From the NCBI RefSeq assembly GCF_051857535.1, contig NZ_JBPZGY010000006.1, positions 1 through 64,000 of the forward strand: a stretch of 64,000 nt of DNA, written 5' to 3'. The stretch is from Roseateles_B sp051857535. Lineage in GTDB: Bacteria > Pseudomonadota > Gammaproteobacteria > Burkholderiales > Burkholderiaceae_C. The first letter of the stretch is position 1, and every line of letters begins with the position of its first letter. Under the pieces are notes generated by a model. The model was not told where the DNA came from. It saw only the letters and a list, made by a program, of their open reading frames with translations, and did no database searches. Both the position numbers and the translations under genes were made by a program. Positions 8,514 through 16,645 of the stretch are shown piece after piece.

Positions 8514-8705
8514 TCACGGACTGCGCTCGTCTGGGCGCAGGCGGCGGATTTCCAGGGCCAGGTCTTGCTTGGCACGCTGGCGTTCGGCGGCGCGTTGGGC
8601 CTGATGACGGCCGGCCTGCCGAAGCAGGGCCGGCGCCACCATGGGATTGCGCGGTTTTCGGCCCTGCAGCGACAGCTGCGGGCGAGGGGCGGTGAACTGA
8701 GACAT
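8514..8705 (-). CDS. Small basic protein with RNPMVAPALLRQAGRH motif
   Basis: 63 aa, beginning MSQFTAPRPQLSLQ and containing RKPRNPMVAPALLRQAGRH followed by an Arg/Gln/Ala-rich helix. AAGGAG sits six bases before ATG 8705, one of the clearest ribosome-binding sites in this region. Small proteins with a similar RNP-V-x(n)-R-x-G-x-H pattern are, to my recollection, frequent in Burkholderiales, with no known function. The basic composition could suit nucleic-acid binding, but that is inference. It is the first of a run of short ORFs on this strand. Confidence 0.6.
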   Translation of the reverse strand: MSQFTAPRPQLSLQGRKPRNPMVAPALLRQAGRHQAQRAAERQRAKQDLALEIRRLRPDERSP

Positions 8706-9351
8706 GGCACTCTCCTTGACGCCGCTCGGGTTCATCGAGCAGGCGCAGGCTATGGAAGGTTGAACGGACGCTTGCCAGGCAGGGCTGCGCCGATGGACGA
8801 GTCCACCAACGGGCCGCCTCGGCACGAGGCCGGGATCAAGTCAGGGCACGGCGGCGAGGACGCTTGCGCAGACAGTGGTTCGAAGCCACGCAGGACGGCA
8901 GGCCGCAGGACGCGAGCAGGCGCTGGCACATCAGGACGCAGAGGGCGTCCCTGGGCCTTGTCTGAGCTGGCGCCGGCCCGGGTTCGGCGGTGGCGCACGG
9001 CTCGCAAGACCCTGATGACCAGGGGCTAAGGGGTGGCAGGTGCTCACCGGGAGGCGTCATCCAGTCACTGCAGGGGCGGGGTGGCGCGCGAGATGGTGAG
9101 GAGTTCATCGCGGTGAACCCGGCCGCGACTTGCGCAAATGATAAACGATTGATTATCTTGCGCAAGTGCTTTTTATCTCTGATGCAAAGCAATCCAGGAT
9201 GACGTGCGAAACACGGATTGCAGGTGCGCTTCGCGCGCGGCGCGCCAGATGTGCCTGGGCATGGGGCTTGTGAGGCGGCGAGCCCAGCACGGCAGGGCGC
9301 GGCTGGGCAGAGGTTGGCGTACGCCGGGCGCCCTTGTGGCGCTGTCCCTGA
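8706..9351. other. Gene-free stretch between small ORFs and HTH-like gene
   Basis: About 650 bp in which no ORF has convincing protein character or a good ribosome-binding site. The only clear structure is the inverted repeat in the AT-rich island at 9128-9167, which may hold a promoter reading toward the small ORFs. Confidence 0.6.
9128..9167. promoter_or_regulatory. Paired TTGCGCAA palindromes forming a 10-bp inverted repeat
   Basis: The arms ACTTGCGCAA (9128-9137) and TTGCGCAAGT (9158-9167) are perfect inverted repeats around a 20-bp AT-rich spacer. Each arm also contains the self-palindrome TTGCGCAA. On the minus strand the spacer can be read as a promoter with TTGCGC as -35, a 16-bp gap and TATCAT as -10, so the two boxes would bracket the promoter. 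This looks like a two-site operator. The promoter reading is inference. Confidence 0.55.
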
Positions 9352-9933
9352 TTAACGCTTCTTGGGCTTGAGGGGGGCAATGCCCTGCTGCAGCCGGCGC
9401 CATTCGTCCAGATCGCTGGCGTGAGAAGGCGATGCGGAGGATGCGGCAGGCGGCCTGCCTACGCTGCCGCGCTGCGCCTGCGAGGCAGCCTGCTGCGCCG
9501 CGGGCGCAGGACTCTCCGGCGTCAGCACTTCACCCAGCAGGTCCAGCAGGCGCGTGCGTGCGCGCTGCGGATGTCGGCGGTAGTAAGTCAGGACCAGGCC
9601 GATGATGAAGCGCTCGTCGTCATCTCTGGGCAGCGCAGGCTCGGTGTCTCCTGCAGGAGCCGGTGTCTGGCCATGTTCCAGGTCCATCCAGCCCGTCGGC
9701 TTGTGGCACAGCTGTTCGAACTGCCGCGCCAGGCGTTCGCCAATCTGGCGGGAGCGGCTCTTGATCTGGCTCCAATAGCTGGGCTGGATCTGCAAGCGCT
9801 CCGCGAAACGCCGCTCCAGGCCGCGCAAGGCGGCGGCATCGGGGTGCTTGATGGTGGAAGCGACGAATTCTTCAAACAGGAGCATCGCGTTGTCCAGTCG
9901 GACCTGAGCGACGTCCCGGGCAGCGGAACACAT
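9352..9933 (-). CDS. Putative DNA-binding protein with repressor-like HTH region
   Basis: 193 aa. The segment GLERRFAERLQIQPSYWSQI (residues about 39-58) followed by KSRSRQIGERLARQFEQLC reads like a lambda-repressor-type helix-turn-helix in which a subunit scans for correct spacing. The next motif, KPTGWMDL, is often seen after such HTH domains. A C-terminal helical part and a low-complexity Ser/Ala/Pro tail ending PLKPKKR follow. The start is uncertain: ATG 9885 (MLLFEEFVAST) is an alternative and neither has a strong ribosome-binding site. Target genes are unknown, but the paired palindrome 185 bp downstream is a candidate site. Confidence 0.6.
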   Translation of the reverse strand: MCSAARDVAQVRLDNAMLLFEEFVASTIKHPDAAALRGLERRFAERLQIQPSYWSQIKSRSRQIGERLARQFEQLCHKPTGWMDLEHGQTPAPAGDTEPALPRDDDERFIIGLVLTYYRRHPQRARTRLLDLLGEVLTPESPAPAAQQAASQAQRGSVGRPPAASSASPSHASDLDEWRRLQQGIAPLKPKKR

Positions 9934-9979
9934 GCCGCAATGATAAAGCCTTGTTCACTCGCGTCCTGACTCATCCGCT

Positions 9980-12079
9980 TCAGTCGTCCTCGTCGCGGGG
10001 CTTGTGGGCGGCCATGAGCTGCGACTGGGTGCTGGGTGGCACGAGCTCGTAGTGGGACAGACTGAGCGTGTAGCGGCCCTGGCCGCTGGTCAGGGCATTG
10101 AGCCGTGTCTGGTAGCTGCTGAGCTCGGCCAGCGGGGCCAGGCCCTGGATGCTGATGCTGCCCGGCACCGGGTTGTCCGTGCCCAGCACCTGTCCACGCC
10201 GCGAGGCCAGATCGCCGGTGATGTCGCCCATGGCGGCCGCGGGGGCCAGAATCTCCACTTGCACGATGGGCTCCAGCACCTGGGGGCGGGCCTCCTTCAC
10301 TGCGGCCATCAGGGCCTTGCGCCCTGCTGTCACGAAGGCGATTTCCTTGGAGTCCACCGAGTGGTGCTTGCCGTCGAACACCACGACCCGCAGGTCCACC
10401 AGCGGGAAGCCGGCGATCACGCCTTGGGCCAGGGCCTGGCGCACGCCCTTCTCGACGGCGGGCATGAAGACGCCAGGAATGGTGCCGCCCTTGACCTCGT
10501 CGCGGAACTCGAAGCCGGCGCCGCGCTCCAGGGGCTCGATGCGCAGCCAGACCTCGCCGAACTGGCCGGCGCCGCCGCTCTGCTTCTTGTGTCTATGGTG
10601 GCCTTCAGAAGGCGCGGAGATGGTCTCGCGGTAGGCCACCCGAGGCGGCTGCGTCAGCACCTCGCCCTTGTAGGTCTCGCGCAGGCGCTCCAGCAGCACA
10701 CGCAGGTGCAGCTCGCCGAGGCCGTAGACCAGGGTCTCGTTGGTCTGGGCCGCGTGCTCGAGGCGCAGGCAGGGGTCCTCGTCGACCAGGCGCCGCAGCT
10801 GATCCCACAGGCGCTGCTCGTCCCCGTGGCGGGCCGGGCTGATGGCCAGACCATGCACGGGTTCCGGGAACTGCAGCGGGGCCAGGTGCAGGTGCTCGTC
10901 TTCCGGCGCGTCATGCAGGACGGCGTCATAGTGCAGGTCCTCGAGCTTGGCCAGGGCGCAGATGTCGCCCGGCAGCGCCTGCTCGACTTCCACATGCTCC
11001 TTGCCTCTCAGCATGAAGAGATGGCTGACCCTCACCGGCTTGCGCGCATGGCCCACATAGAGCTGAGCATTGCGCTTGAGTGTGCCCTGATGGACGCGCA
11101 GCAGGGCCAGCTTGCCGAGGTAGGGGTCGGCCTGAATCTTGAAGACATGGGCCAGCACGTGGCGGTCCGCATCGGGCAGGGGCTTCAGCGGTCTGGCCTC
11201 GGCGCCTTCGCCTTCCAGGAACTGCGGCGGATTGGCCTCGCCCGGATGCGGCAGCAGGCGGACGATGGCATCCAGCAGCTCGGGTACGCCTACGCCGGAC
11301 TTCGCGGCGGTGAAGCACACGGGGACGAGATGCCCCTCTCGAAGGGCCTGCTCGAGCGGCGCATGCAGCTCGCTGGCCGGTACGTCGCCCTCGTTGAGGT
11401 AGCGTTCGACGAAGTCGCTGTCGACCTCCACCACCTGCTCCACCAGGGCGCGGTGCGCATCGGCCACGGAGCCGAAGTCGCTGTCGCCCTCGCGCTGGAA
11501 AAAACAGTCCGAAACGCGTGTGCCTCCGCCGGCCGGCAGGTTCAGCGGCAGGCATTCCTTGCCCAGTCGCTCCTGCAGCAGGGCCAGCAGACCTGGCAGG
11601 TCCACGTCGGGCGTGTCGATCTTGTTGATGACGATGAGCCGCGTGCGCTCGCGCTGGGCCGCGACCTCCATCAGCCGCGTGGCCATCAGCTCCAGGCCAG
11701 ACTGGGCATTGATCACCAGCACCGCGCTTTCCACCGCCTCCAGGGCTGGCAGGGCCTGGCCGATGAAGTCCGGCGCGCCTGGTGTATCCAGCACGTGCAG
11801 GCGCAGGCCCTGCCAGTCCAGGTGCACGGCGCTGGTCTGCAGCGAGTGCTGCATGCGGCGCTCCAGGGCTTCGTGGTCGCTGACGGTGTTGCCCTTCTCG
11901 ACAGCGCCGGCCAGCTTGATGGCGCCTGCCTGTAGCAGCAGGGCCTCGCACAAGGTGGTCTTGCCGCCGCCTGCGGGGCCGACCAGGGCCAGGGTGCGCA
12001 GGCTCTGCAGGCGGGAATCCTGCGCGCTGCCGGACAAGCCGGAGGCAGCGCCTCCGGCAGGAGAAGGGCTGGAGGCCAT
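9980..12079 (-). CDS. EF-G-like translational GTPase, non-canonical paralogue
   Basis: 699 aa from ATG 12079 (MASSPSPAGG), with AAGGAG seven bases upstream. The frame stays open further upstream, but that part is antisense to dadA and is not coding. G1 is GPAGGGKTT, G3 is DTPGAPDF and G4 is NKID. The domain IV-V segments GGAGQFGEVWLRIEP and EPIVQVEILAP are also present. In canonical EF-G G3 reads DTPGH, with a catalytic His; here that position is Ala and the G1 loop differs too. This matches the diverged EF-G2/EF-G-like subfamily, whose cellular role is not well established, rather than the housekeeping fusA in the str operon. Confidence 0.85.
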   Translation of the reverse strand: MASSPSPAGGAASGLSGSAQDSRLQSLRTLALVGPAGGGKTTLCEALLLQAGAIKLAGAVEKGNTVSDHEALERRMQHSLQTSAVHLDWQGLRLHVLDTPGAPDFIGQALPALEAVESAVLVINAQSGLELMATRLMEVAAQRERTRLIVINKIDTPDVDLPGLLALLQERLGKECLPLNLPAGGGTRVSDCFFQREGDSDFGSVADAHRALVEQVVEVDSDFVERYLNEGDVPASELHAPLEQALREGHLVPVCFTAAKSGVGVPELLDAIVRLLPHPGEANPPQFLEGEGAEARPLKPLPDADRHVLAHVFKIQADPYLGKLALLRVHQGTLKRNAQLYVGHARKPVRVSHLFMLRGKEHVEVEQALPGDICALAKLEDLHYDAVLHDAPEDEHLHLAPLQFPEPVHGLAISPARHGDEQRLWDQLRRLVDEDPCLRLEHAAQTNETLVYGLGELHLRVLLERLRETYKGEVLTQPPRVAYRETISAPSEGHHRHKKQSGGAGQFGEVWLRIEPLERGAGFEFRDEVKGGTIPGVFMPAVEKGVRQALAQGVIAGFPLVDLRVVVFDGKHHSVDSKEIAFVTAGRKALMAAVKEARPQVLEPIVQVEILAPAAAMGDITGDLASRRGQVLGTDNPVPGSISIQGLAPLAELSSYQTRLNALTSGQGRYTLSLSHYELVPPSTQSQLMAAHKPRDEDD

Positions 12080-12148
12080 GGCGTGCTCCTTGAGGTCGGG
12101 ACCGATGCACAAATGCCGTGGCCCGAGCCTAGGGCAAGGCATGGCCCC

Positions 12149-12190
12149 GCACAAGAGGCCCAGCGCAAGAGGGGCTGCGCAAGAGGGCCT
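12149..12190. repeat. Three imperfect 14-bp tandem repeats
   Basis: The units are GCACAAGAGGCCCA, GCGCAAGAGGGGCT and GCGCAAGAGGGCCT at 12149, 12163 and 12177, followed by a more degenerate fourth copy. They lie in the 143-bp gap between the dadA stop and the EF-G-like gene start. Confidence 0.65.
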
Positions 12191-12222
12191 ACGCCAAGGA
12201 GCGCTCGCGGGGCAGTCCAGCC

Positions 12223-13521
12223 TCAGGCGTAGCGCCAGTCGCCGTCTTCCATCCGCTCCTGGGTGGCGGCGGTGAAGGCGTAGTCCAGGGCTGGGCGCCG
12301 GCCACTGACGATGTCTGCGATGGCAGCGGCCGAGCCGCAGGCATGCGTCCAGCCCAGGGTGCCGTGCCCGGTGTTCAGGTAGACGTTGGGCACGTGGCTG
12401 GCGCCGATGTAGGGCAGGTTGGAGGGCGTTGCCGGGCGCAGGCCGGTCCAGAACTGGGCACCGCGGCCGTCGGTCATCGCGGGAAAGAGTTCGCGCGTGC
12501 GGCGCACGATGGCCTCGCAGCGGGTCAGGTTCAGCTCGGTGCTGTAGCCGTTGAGTTCGGCCGTGCCGGCGATGCGCAGGCGGTCGCCCAGGCGCGAGAA
12601 AACAAGCTTGTATTCGTCGTCCGTCAGCGAGACCTGGTAGCTGTGCTCGGGCGAGATCACCGGCAGCGTCACCGAATAGCCCTTGGCTGGATAGATGTTC
12701 AGATGGATGCCCAGCTCGCGCGCCAGGCCGCGGCTGAAACTGCCCATGCACAGCACGAAGCGGTCGGCGGCGAGGCGCTGCACCACGCCGTTGGCATCGG
12801 CACAGATCACGCGGCTGATGCCCGACTCACGGCTGCCCTCCATGCCCAGGATGCGAGTGTCGTAGACAAAGCGCACGCCGGCCTGAGCGCAGCGCGCCGC
12901 CAGAGCCTGGGTGAAGCGATGGGCGTCACCGGATTCATCGCTGGGCGTCATCGAACCGCCGACGATCTGTTGGCGGCACTGCGCCAATGCGGGCTCGATG
13001 GCCACGCATTCGTCAGGCGTCTTCATGTCCAGTTCGCAGCCCTGCTCCCGCATGATGCGGGCCGGCTCCTGCGCGGCCTCATACTCGGCTTCGCTGGTGT
13101 AGAAGTGCAGGATGCCCTGGGTGCGCTGGTCGTACTCGAGGCCCAACTGGGCGCGTAGCTCCTGCAGCTGGTCGCGGCTGTAGAGACCCAGTTTGACGAT
13201 GTTGCGGATGTTGTGTGCCGTGCGGCCAGGCGTGCATTCACGCAGGAACTGCAGGCCCCATCGCCACTGCGCCCAGTCGGCCCGCAGGCGGAAGAGCAGC
13301 GGGGCGTCTTCTTTCATGAGCCACTTGAGCACCTTGAGCGGTGCGCCCGGATTGGCCCAGGGCTCGGCATGGGAGACGGAGATCTGCCCGCCATTGGCGT
13401 AGCTGGTTTCCAGGCCCGCGGCGGGCTGGCGGTCGATGACGGTGACTTCGTGGCCGGCCCGGCGGAGGTACCAGGCGGTGCTGATGCCGGTGACGCCGGC
13501 GCCCAGGACGATGACATGCAT
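12223..13521 (-). CDS. dadA: D-amino acid dehydrogenase
   Basis: 432 aa from ATG 13521 (MHVIVLGAGVTGIS), the typical DadA length. The N-terminal FAD-binding dinucleotide fold VLGAGVTGISTAWYLRRAG and the ANGGQIS segment are visible. The C-terminal region has TGLRPATPSNLPYIG and NTGHGTLGWT, typical of DadA/glycine-oxidase-like flavoproteins. It oxidatively deaminates D-amino acids (or glycine-like substrates) to 2-oxo acids, passing electrons to the respiratory chain at the inner membrane. A tandem glycine riboswitch precedes it by about 85 nt, so glycine is likely an inducer or substrate in this organism. Confidence 0.93.
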   Translation of the reverse strand: MHVIVLGAGVTGISTAWYLRRAGHEVTVIDRQPAAGLETSYANGGQISVSHAEPWANPGAPLKVLKWLMKEDAPLLFRLRADWAQWRWGLQFLRECTPGRTAHNIRNIVKLGLYSRDQLQELRAQLGLEYDQRTQGILHFYTSEAEYEAAQEPARIMREQGCELDMKTPDECVAIEPALAQCRQQIVGGSMTPSDESGDAHRFTQALAARCAQAGVRFVYDTRILGMEGSRESGISRVICADANGVVQRLAADRFVLCMGSFSRGLARELGIHLNIYPAKGYSVTLPVISPEHSYQVSLTDDEYKLVFSRLGDRLRIAGTAELNGYSTELNLTRCEAIVRRTRELFPAMTDGRGAQFWTGLRPATPSNLPYIGASHVPNVYLNTGHGTLGWTHACGSAAAIADIVSGRRPALDYAFTAATQERMEDGDWRYA

Positions 13522-13605
13522 GCGGAACTCTCGATGATCTGAGGGTTGAACGCGCAGGCGTGCGTGACTCGGGCGGGGAGATGCCAAAGAGAGCGTGCGC
13601 CTGTG

Positions 13606-13824
13606 CGCGCCGCTCCCGCTGTCCTCGGTACCTGAGAGATTCAGCCGCATCCGTCTCGGGACACGGCCTTGCTCCTTCGGCGGAGACCAGGCATGGGGCC
13701 CGGCCTCACTCTCCAGCATTCGGCTTGATGGCGGATCCAGTACGGGGCCTGAGCGAGTATGGGAGCTTGCGCCTTCGGCGGCAGGCCGGCATGCGCTGGG
13801 CATGGGGACTGCACTCTCCTGAAT
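13606..13824 (-). promoter_or_regulatory. Tandem glycine riboswitch upstream of dadA
   Basis: On the minus strand two aptamer-like modules follow one another. The first begins GGAGAGTGC, contains GCCGCCGAAGGCGCAAG and then GCTCAGG. The second begins GGAGAGTGAGG, contains CTCCGCCGAAGGAGCAAGG and ends CTCTCAGGTACCGAGGACAG. These GGAGAG / CCGAAGG-GCAA / CTCAGGTA-GACAG landmarks are those of the glycine riboswitch, which usually has two aptamers and commonly turns genes on when glycine is abundant. About 85 nt separate it from dadA. The expression platform is not obvious. Confidence 0.88.
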
Positions 13825-13967
13825 CCGGGGCGGAGTTTACGTGTCCCGGGCCTGGGGCCGCAAGCGGGCCGCGCCTGCTCTCCTCGGGGCATGCCTTTGT
13901 GCACGGCGGGCAAGCCCGGTGGCGCGAGCGCCGGGCGGCCCCCAAGATGTAAGCCAAGGAGGCTCTC

Positions 13968-14873
13968 ATGGGACTTGTTGGACGAGGTAAAACCTGGGCC
14001 TGCGCGGCCCTGATGCTGGCGCTCGCGGGCCGCGCAGCCGCCGAATGCCCGCCGCGCTGGGACGGCCAGCCCCAGCAAGTGGCGCAGCTGCGTGCCTGGA
14101 CGCAGGACGCAGCGATCCCCCCGGCTCAATTCCAGCAGGTGGCCGTCGCACTGGCTGACTGCCTGGCCTCGCCCGATCCCGCTCTGCGGGACGAGCTGGG
14201 CTTTGAGCTGCTGTCCGCCTGGATGCGCGCCGGCCGCCTGGCCCCGGAGGCCTTGCGCCTGCTGCGCGATCGCTGGCTGGCAGTCCTGCAGGCACCGCCC
14301 GACGCGCAAGGCTTCCATGCTCCCTTTGCTGTGCTGGCCTTGTCGGAGGTGGCCCGGGTTGACCGCATCCAGCCCTTCCTGCGGCCGTCCGAGCGTGAGG
14401 CGCTGTTGGCCGCGGGGGCAGGTTGGCTGCAGCAATGGCGGGACTACCGCGCGCACGATGATCGCGAAGGGTGGCGCCATGGCGTGGCCCATGGTGCCGA
14501 CCTGCTGATGCAGATGGCCCTGAACCCAGCCCTGGACCCGGAAGGCGCGGCCCTTGCGCTGGCGTCACTAGGCTCGCAGGTGCTGGCGCATGGGCAGCTT
14601 GCCTATCGGCATGGCGAGGGCGAGCGCCTGGCGCGGGCCGCACGCTTTGCCCTGTTGCGAAGTGCCTGGACTGCCGAGCAGGTGCAGGCCTGGCTGCAGA
14701 CGGTGCTGCAGCCGACACGAGGCACTGTCTGGGATGAGCGCCGCCTGCGGCAGGTGCACAACGCGCGTCAGTTCCTGTGGCCGCTGTACGTGGCCCTGCA
14801 GGAGCAGGGCGATGCGGGCCTGAGAGAGCGCGTCCTGCCTGCGGTGCGTCAGGCCTTGGCGGGGCTGGACTGA
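13968..14873 (+). CDS. DUF2785 family secreted protein
   Basis: 301 aa. AAGGAGG lies six to seven bases before ATG 13968. An N-terminal signal peptide (KTWACAALMLALAGRAAA, cleavage before ECPP) indicates export. The core contains DYRAHDDREGWRHGVAHGADLLMQM split over residues about 164-188, the signature I associate with DUF2785. The rest is alpha-helical. No enzymatic activity is known to me for this family. It is divergent from the riboswitch-dadA unit and is followed 95 bp later by the sugar dehydrogenase lipoprotein gene on the same strand. Confidence 0.78.
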   Translation: MGLVGRGKTWACAALMLALAGRAAAECPPRWDGQPQQVAQLRAWTQDAAIPPAQFQQVAVALADCLASPDPALRDELGFELLSAWMRAGRLAPEALRLLRDRWLAVLQAPPDAQGFHAPFAVLALSEVARVDRIQPFLRPSEREALLAAGAGWLQQWRDYRAHDDREGWRHGVAHGADLLMQMALNPALDPEGAALALASLGSQVLAHGQLAYRHGEGERLARAARFALLRSAWTAEQVQAWLQTVLQPTRGTVWDERRLRQVHNARQFLWPLYVALQEQGDAGLRERVLPAVRQALAGLD

Positions 14874-14968
14874 TCGTCGGTGCGGGCATCGGCCTCCCGC
14901 CACAGCTTCTTACAACGCGGACGCGGGCATGCTTCTAGACTGCCTGCATCCAAGACAGGAGGTGGCGC

Positions 14969-16132
14969 ATGGCGGCTTGGCACCGAAGCTGGGGAGCCCT
15001 GATGGCGAGCACGCTGGCGGCATGCGGTGGCGGCGATTCGGGTGCCACCCCGACCCCCACTCCCGCGCCAGTCCCGGCGCCCACCCCCGCGCCCCAGTTG
15101 GCCGCGCTTCGCACCGATCTGGGCAGCCCCTGGTCCCTGGCGGTGCTGCCTGACGGGCGGCTGCTGATCACACAGCGCGGCGGTGGCCTGCTACGGCTCA
15201 GTGCCGATGCTCGCCAGAAGGAGTCCATCAGCGGCACACCGGCCGTCAACGCCTCGGGCCAGGGCGGTCTGCTGGACGTGGTGCTGGACCCTGACTTCAG
15301 CCAGAACGGCTTCGTCTACCTGAGCTTCAGCGAGCCGGGAACCGGCAGTGAGGCCGGGCGCAGCGGGACGGCCGTCTTCAAGGCGCGGCTGCAGGGCACG
15401 GCACTGGTGGAGGGGCAGGTGATCTTCCGTCAGGCGCCCAAGGTCAGCGGCTCGGGTCACTATGGCTCGCGCCTGGTCTTTGCCAGGGACAAGACCTTGT
15501 TCGTGACGCTGGGTGAGCGTCAGCAGGGCAGTCCGGCGCAGGACCTGGGCAAGACCCTGGGCAAGGTGGTGCGCATCCAGCGCGACGGCAGCCTCCCGGC
15601 GGACAACCCGAGCTTCGGGGCCGGTGCGGCGGCGGGGCTCTACTCGCTGGGACATCGCAATCCGCAGGGGGCGGCCCTGCATCCCCAGACCGGGGAGCTG
15701 TGGATCAGCGAGCACGGCCCCCAGGGCGGTGACGAGATCAACCGCATCCGACCCGGCGGCAACTACGGCTGGCCCATGCGCAGCTATGGCTGCAATTACG
15801 GCGATCCCGTTGGGGACGCCTGCCGCATCGGCGGAGGCACCCATGCGCCGGCCTATATCGAACCGTTGACCTACTGGGTGCCGACCTCGACGGCGCCGGC
15901 AGGGCTGCTGTTCTATACCGGCGCCATGTTTCCGGAGTGGCAGGGGCAGCTGTTCTCCGGCAGCCTCGCGGGACAGGCTCTGTGGCGCCTCAGGTTGGCC
16001 GGCAACACCGTGCTGGACCGCGTCGCTCTGTACGGCCAACTGGGCGAGCGCTTCCGCGATGTGCGCCAGGCGCCGGACGGCGCACTGCTGCTGCTCACCG
16101 ACAGCGGCAAGCTGCTGCGCGTGTACCGCTGA
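14969..16132 (+). CDS. PQQ-dependent sugar dehydrogenase-like lipoprotein
   Basis: 387 aa with AGGAGG upstream of ATG 14969. The lipobox LAAC puts the lipidated Cys at residue 19, followed by a Pro/Thr-rich linker (about 27-43). The rest is a six-bladed propeller of the soluble glucose dehydrogenase/YliI type, with LGSPWSLAVLPDGRLLITQR, GGLLDVVLDPDF, SLGHRNPQG and HGPQGGDEINRI. Such enzymes oxidise aldose sugars with PQQ in the periplasm. Which sugar is used cannot be told, and no PQQ synthesis genes are in the window. The lipid anchor places it at the cell envelope. Confidence 0.87.
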   Translation: MAAWHRSWGALMASTLAACGGGDSGATPTPTPAPVPAPTPAPQLAALRTDLGSPWSLAVLPDGRLLITQRGGGLLRLSADARQKESISGTPAVNASGQGGLLDVVLDPDFSQNGFVYLSFSEPGTGSEAGRSGTAVFKARLQGTALVEGQVIFRQAPKVSGSGHYGSRLVFARDKTLFVTLGERQQGSPAQDLGKTLGKVVRIQRDGSLPADNPSFGAGAAAGLYSLGHRNPQGAALHPQTGELWISEHGPQGGDEINRIRPGGNYGWPMRSYGCNYGDPVGDACRIGGGTHAPAYIEPLTYWVPTSTAPAGLLFYTGAMFPEWQGQLFSGSLAGQALWRLRLAGNTVLDRVALYGQLGERFRDVRQAPDGALLLLTDSGKLLRVYR

Positions 16133-16144
16133 GCCTGGCCTGGC

Positions 16145-16645
16145 TCACAGAGTCAGGCCCAGGCACACGGCGTCCTGCCGGCCTGCATAGCCGCCATAGC
16201 CGGGAATCTCGGCAAAACCCTGTCGCTGGTAGAAGGCGAGGGCGCGGGTGTTGATGCGACGGGTCTCCAGCCAGACGCGCAGATAGCCCTGGCGGCGGGC
16301 CTCTTTCAGCAGGGCCGCCAAGAGGGCTGAGCCCACGCCTTGGTGACCCGGGCGGGCATACATGCGCTTGATTTCGGCCGTCCCGGGCGGTCCTTCCGGC
16401 AGGGGGCGCAGCGCGGCACATCCCTGGGCGCGCCCCAGGGCGTCCCTTGCCACCACGAAGGCGCAGCCCGGGTCCTGGCTCCGCGAGGGATCGTAGCGGG
16501 CAGCGCCGCTGTCGCCACTGATGGCGGCCAGCACCTCGTTCAGCTCCCGCATCAGGGTGCCGGCCTCGGCGCTGCAGGCATCCAGCGGCGCCACATGCCA
16601 GCGCGGCAGGCCTGGCGCCCTGAGCTCCGGGACGAGCAGCTTCAC
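16145..16645 (-). CDS. GNAT family N-acetyltransferase
   Basis: 166 aa, read from GTG 16645 (VKLLVPELRAPG). That codon overlaps the upstream gene's stop in a GTGA arrangement, which decides the start. The acetyl-CoA-binding motif A is IKRMYARPGHQGVGSALLAAL, with Q/RxxGxG as HQGVGS, and the C-terminal FYQRQGFAEIPGYG is typical of the family. Acceptor substrate unknown. It forms a translationally coupled pair with the next GNAT gene. Confidence 0.85.
   Translation of the reverse strand: MKLLVPELRAPGLPRWHVAPLDACSAEAGTLMRELNEVLAAISGDSGAARYDPSRSQDPGCAFVVARDALGRAQGCAALRPLPEGPPGTAEIKRMYARPGHQGVGSALLAALLKEARRQGYLRVWLETRRINTRALAFYQRQGFAEIPGYGGYAGRQDAVCLGLTL

Noticed and set aside
8836..9192. 118-aa minus-strand ORF starting MLCIRDKKHLRK
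   Set aside because: After the first 30 residues it is Pro/Ser/Arg/Cys-rich with no family character and no good ribosome-binding site. It overlaps the palindromic element and reads as non-coding GC-rich DNA.
12080..12751. In-frame N-terminal extension of the EF-G-like protein (about 220 residues)
   Set aside because: It runs through the dadA coding region, is Arg/Pro/His-rich without motifs, and the internal ATG at 12079 has a strong ribosome-binding site.
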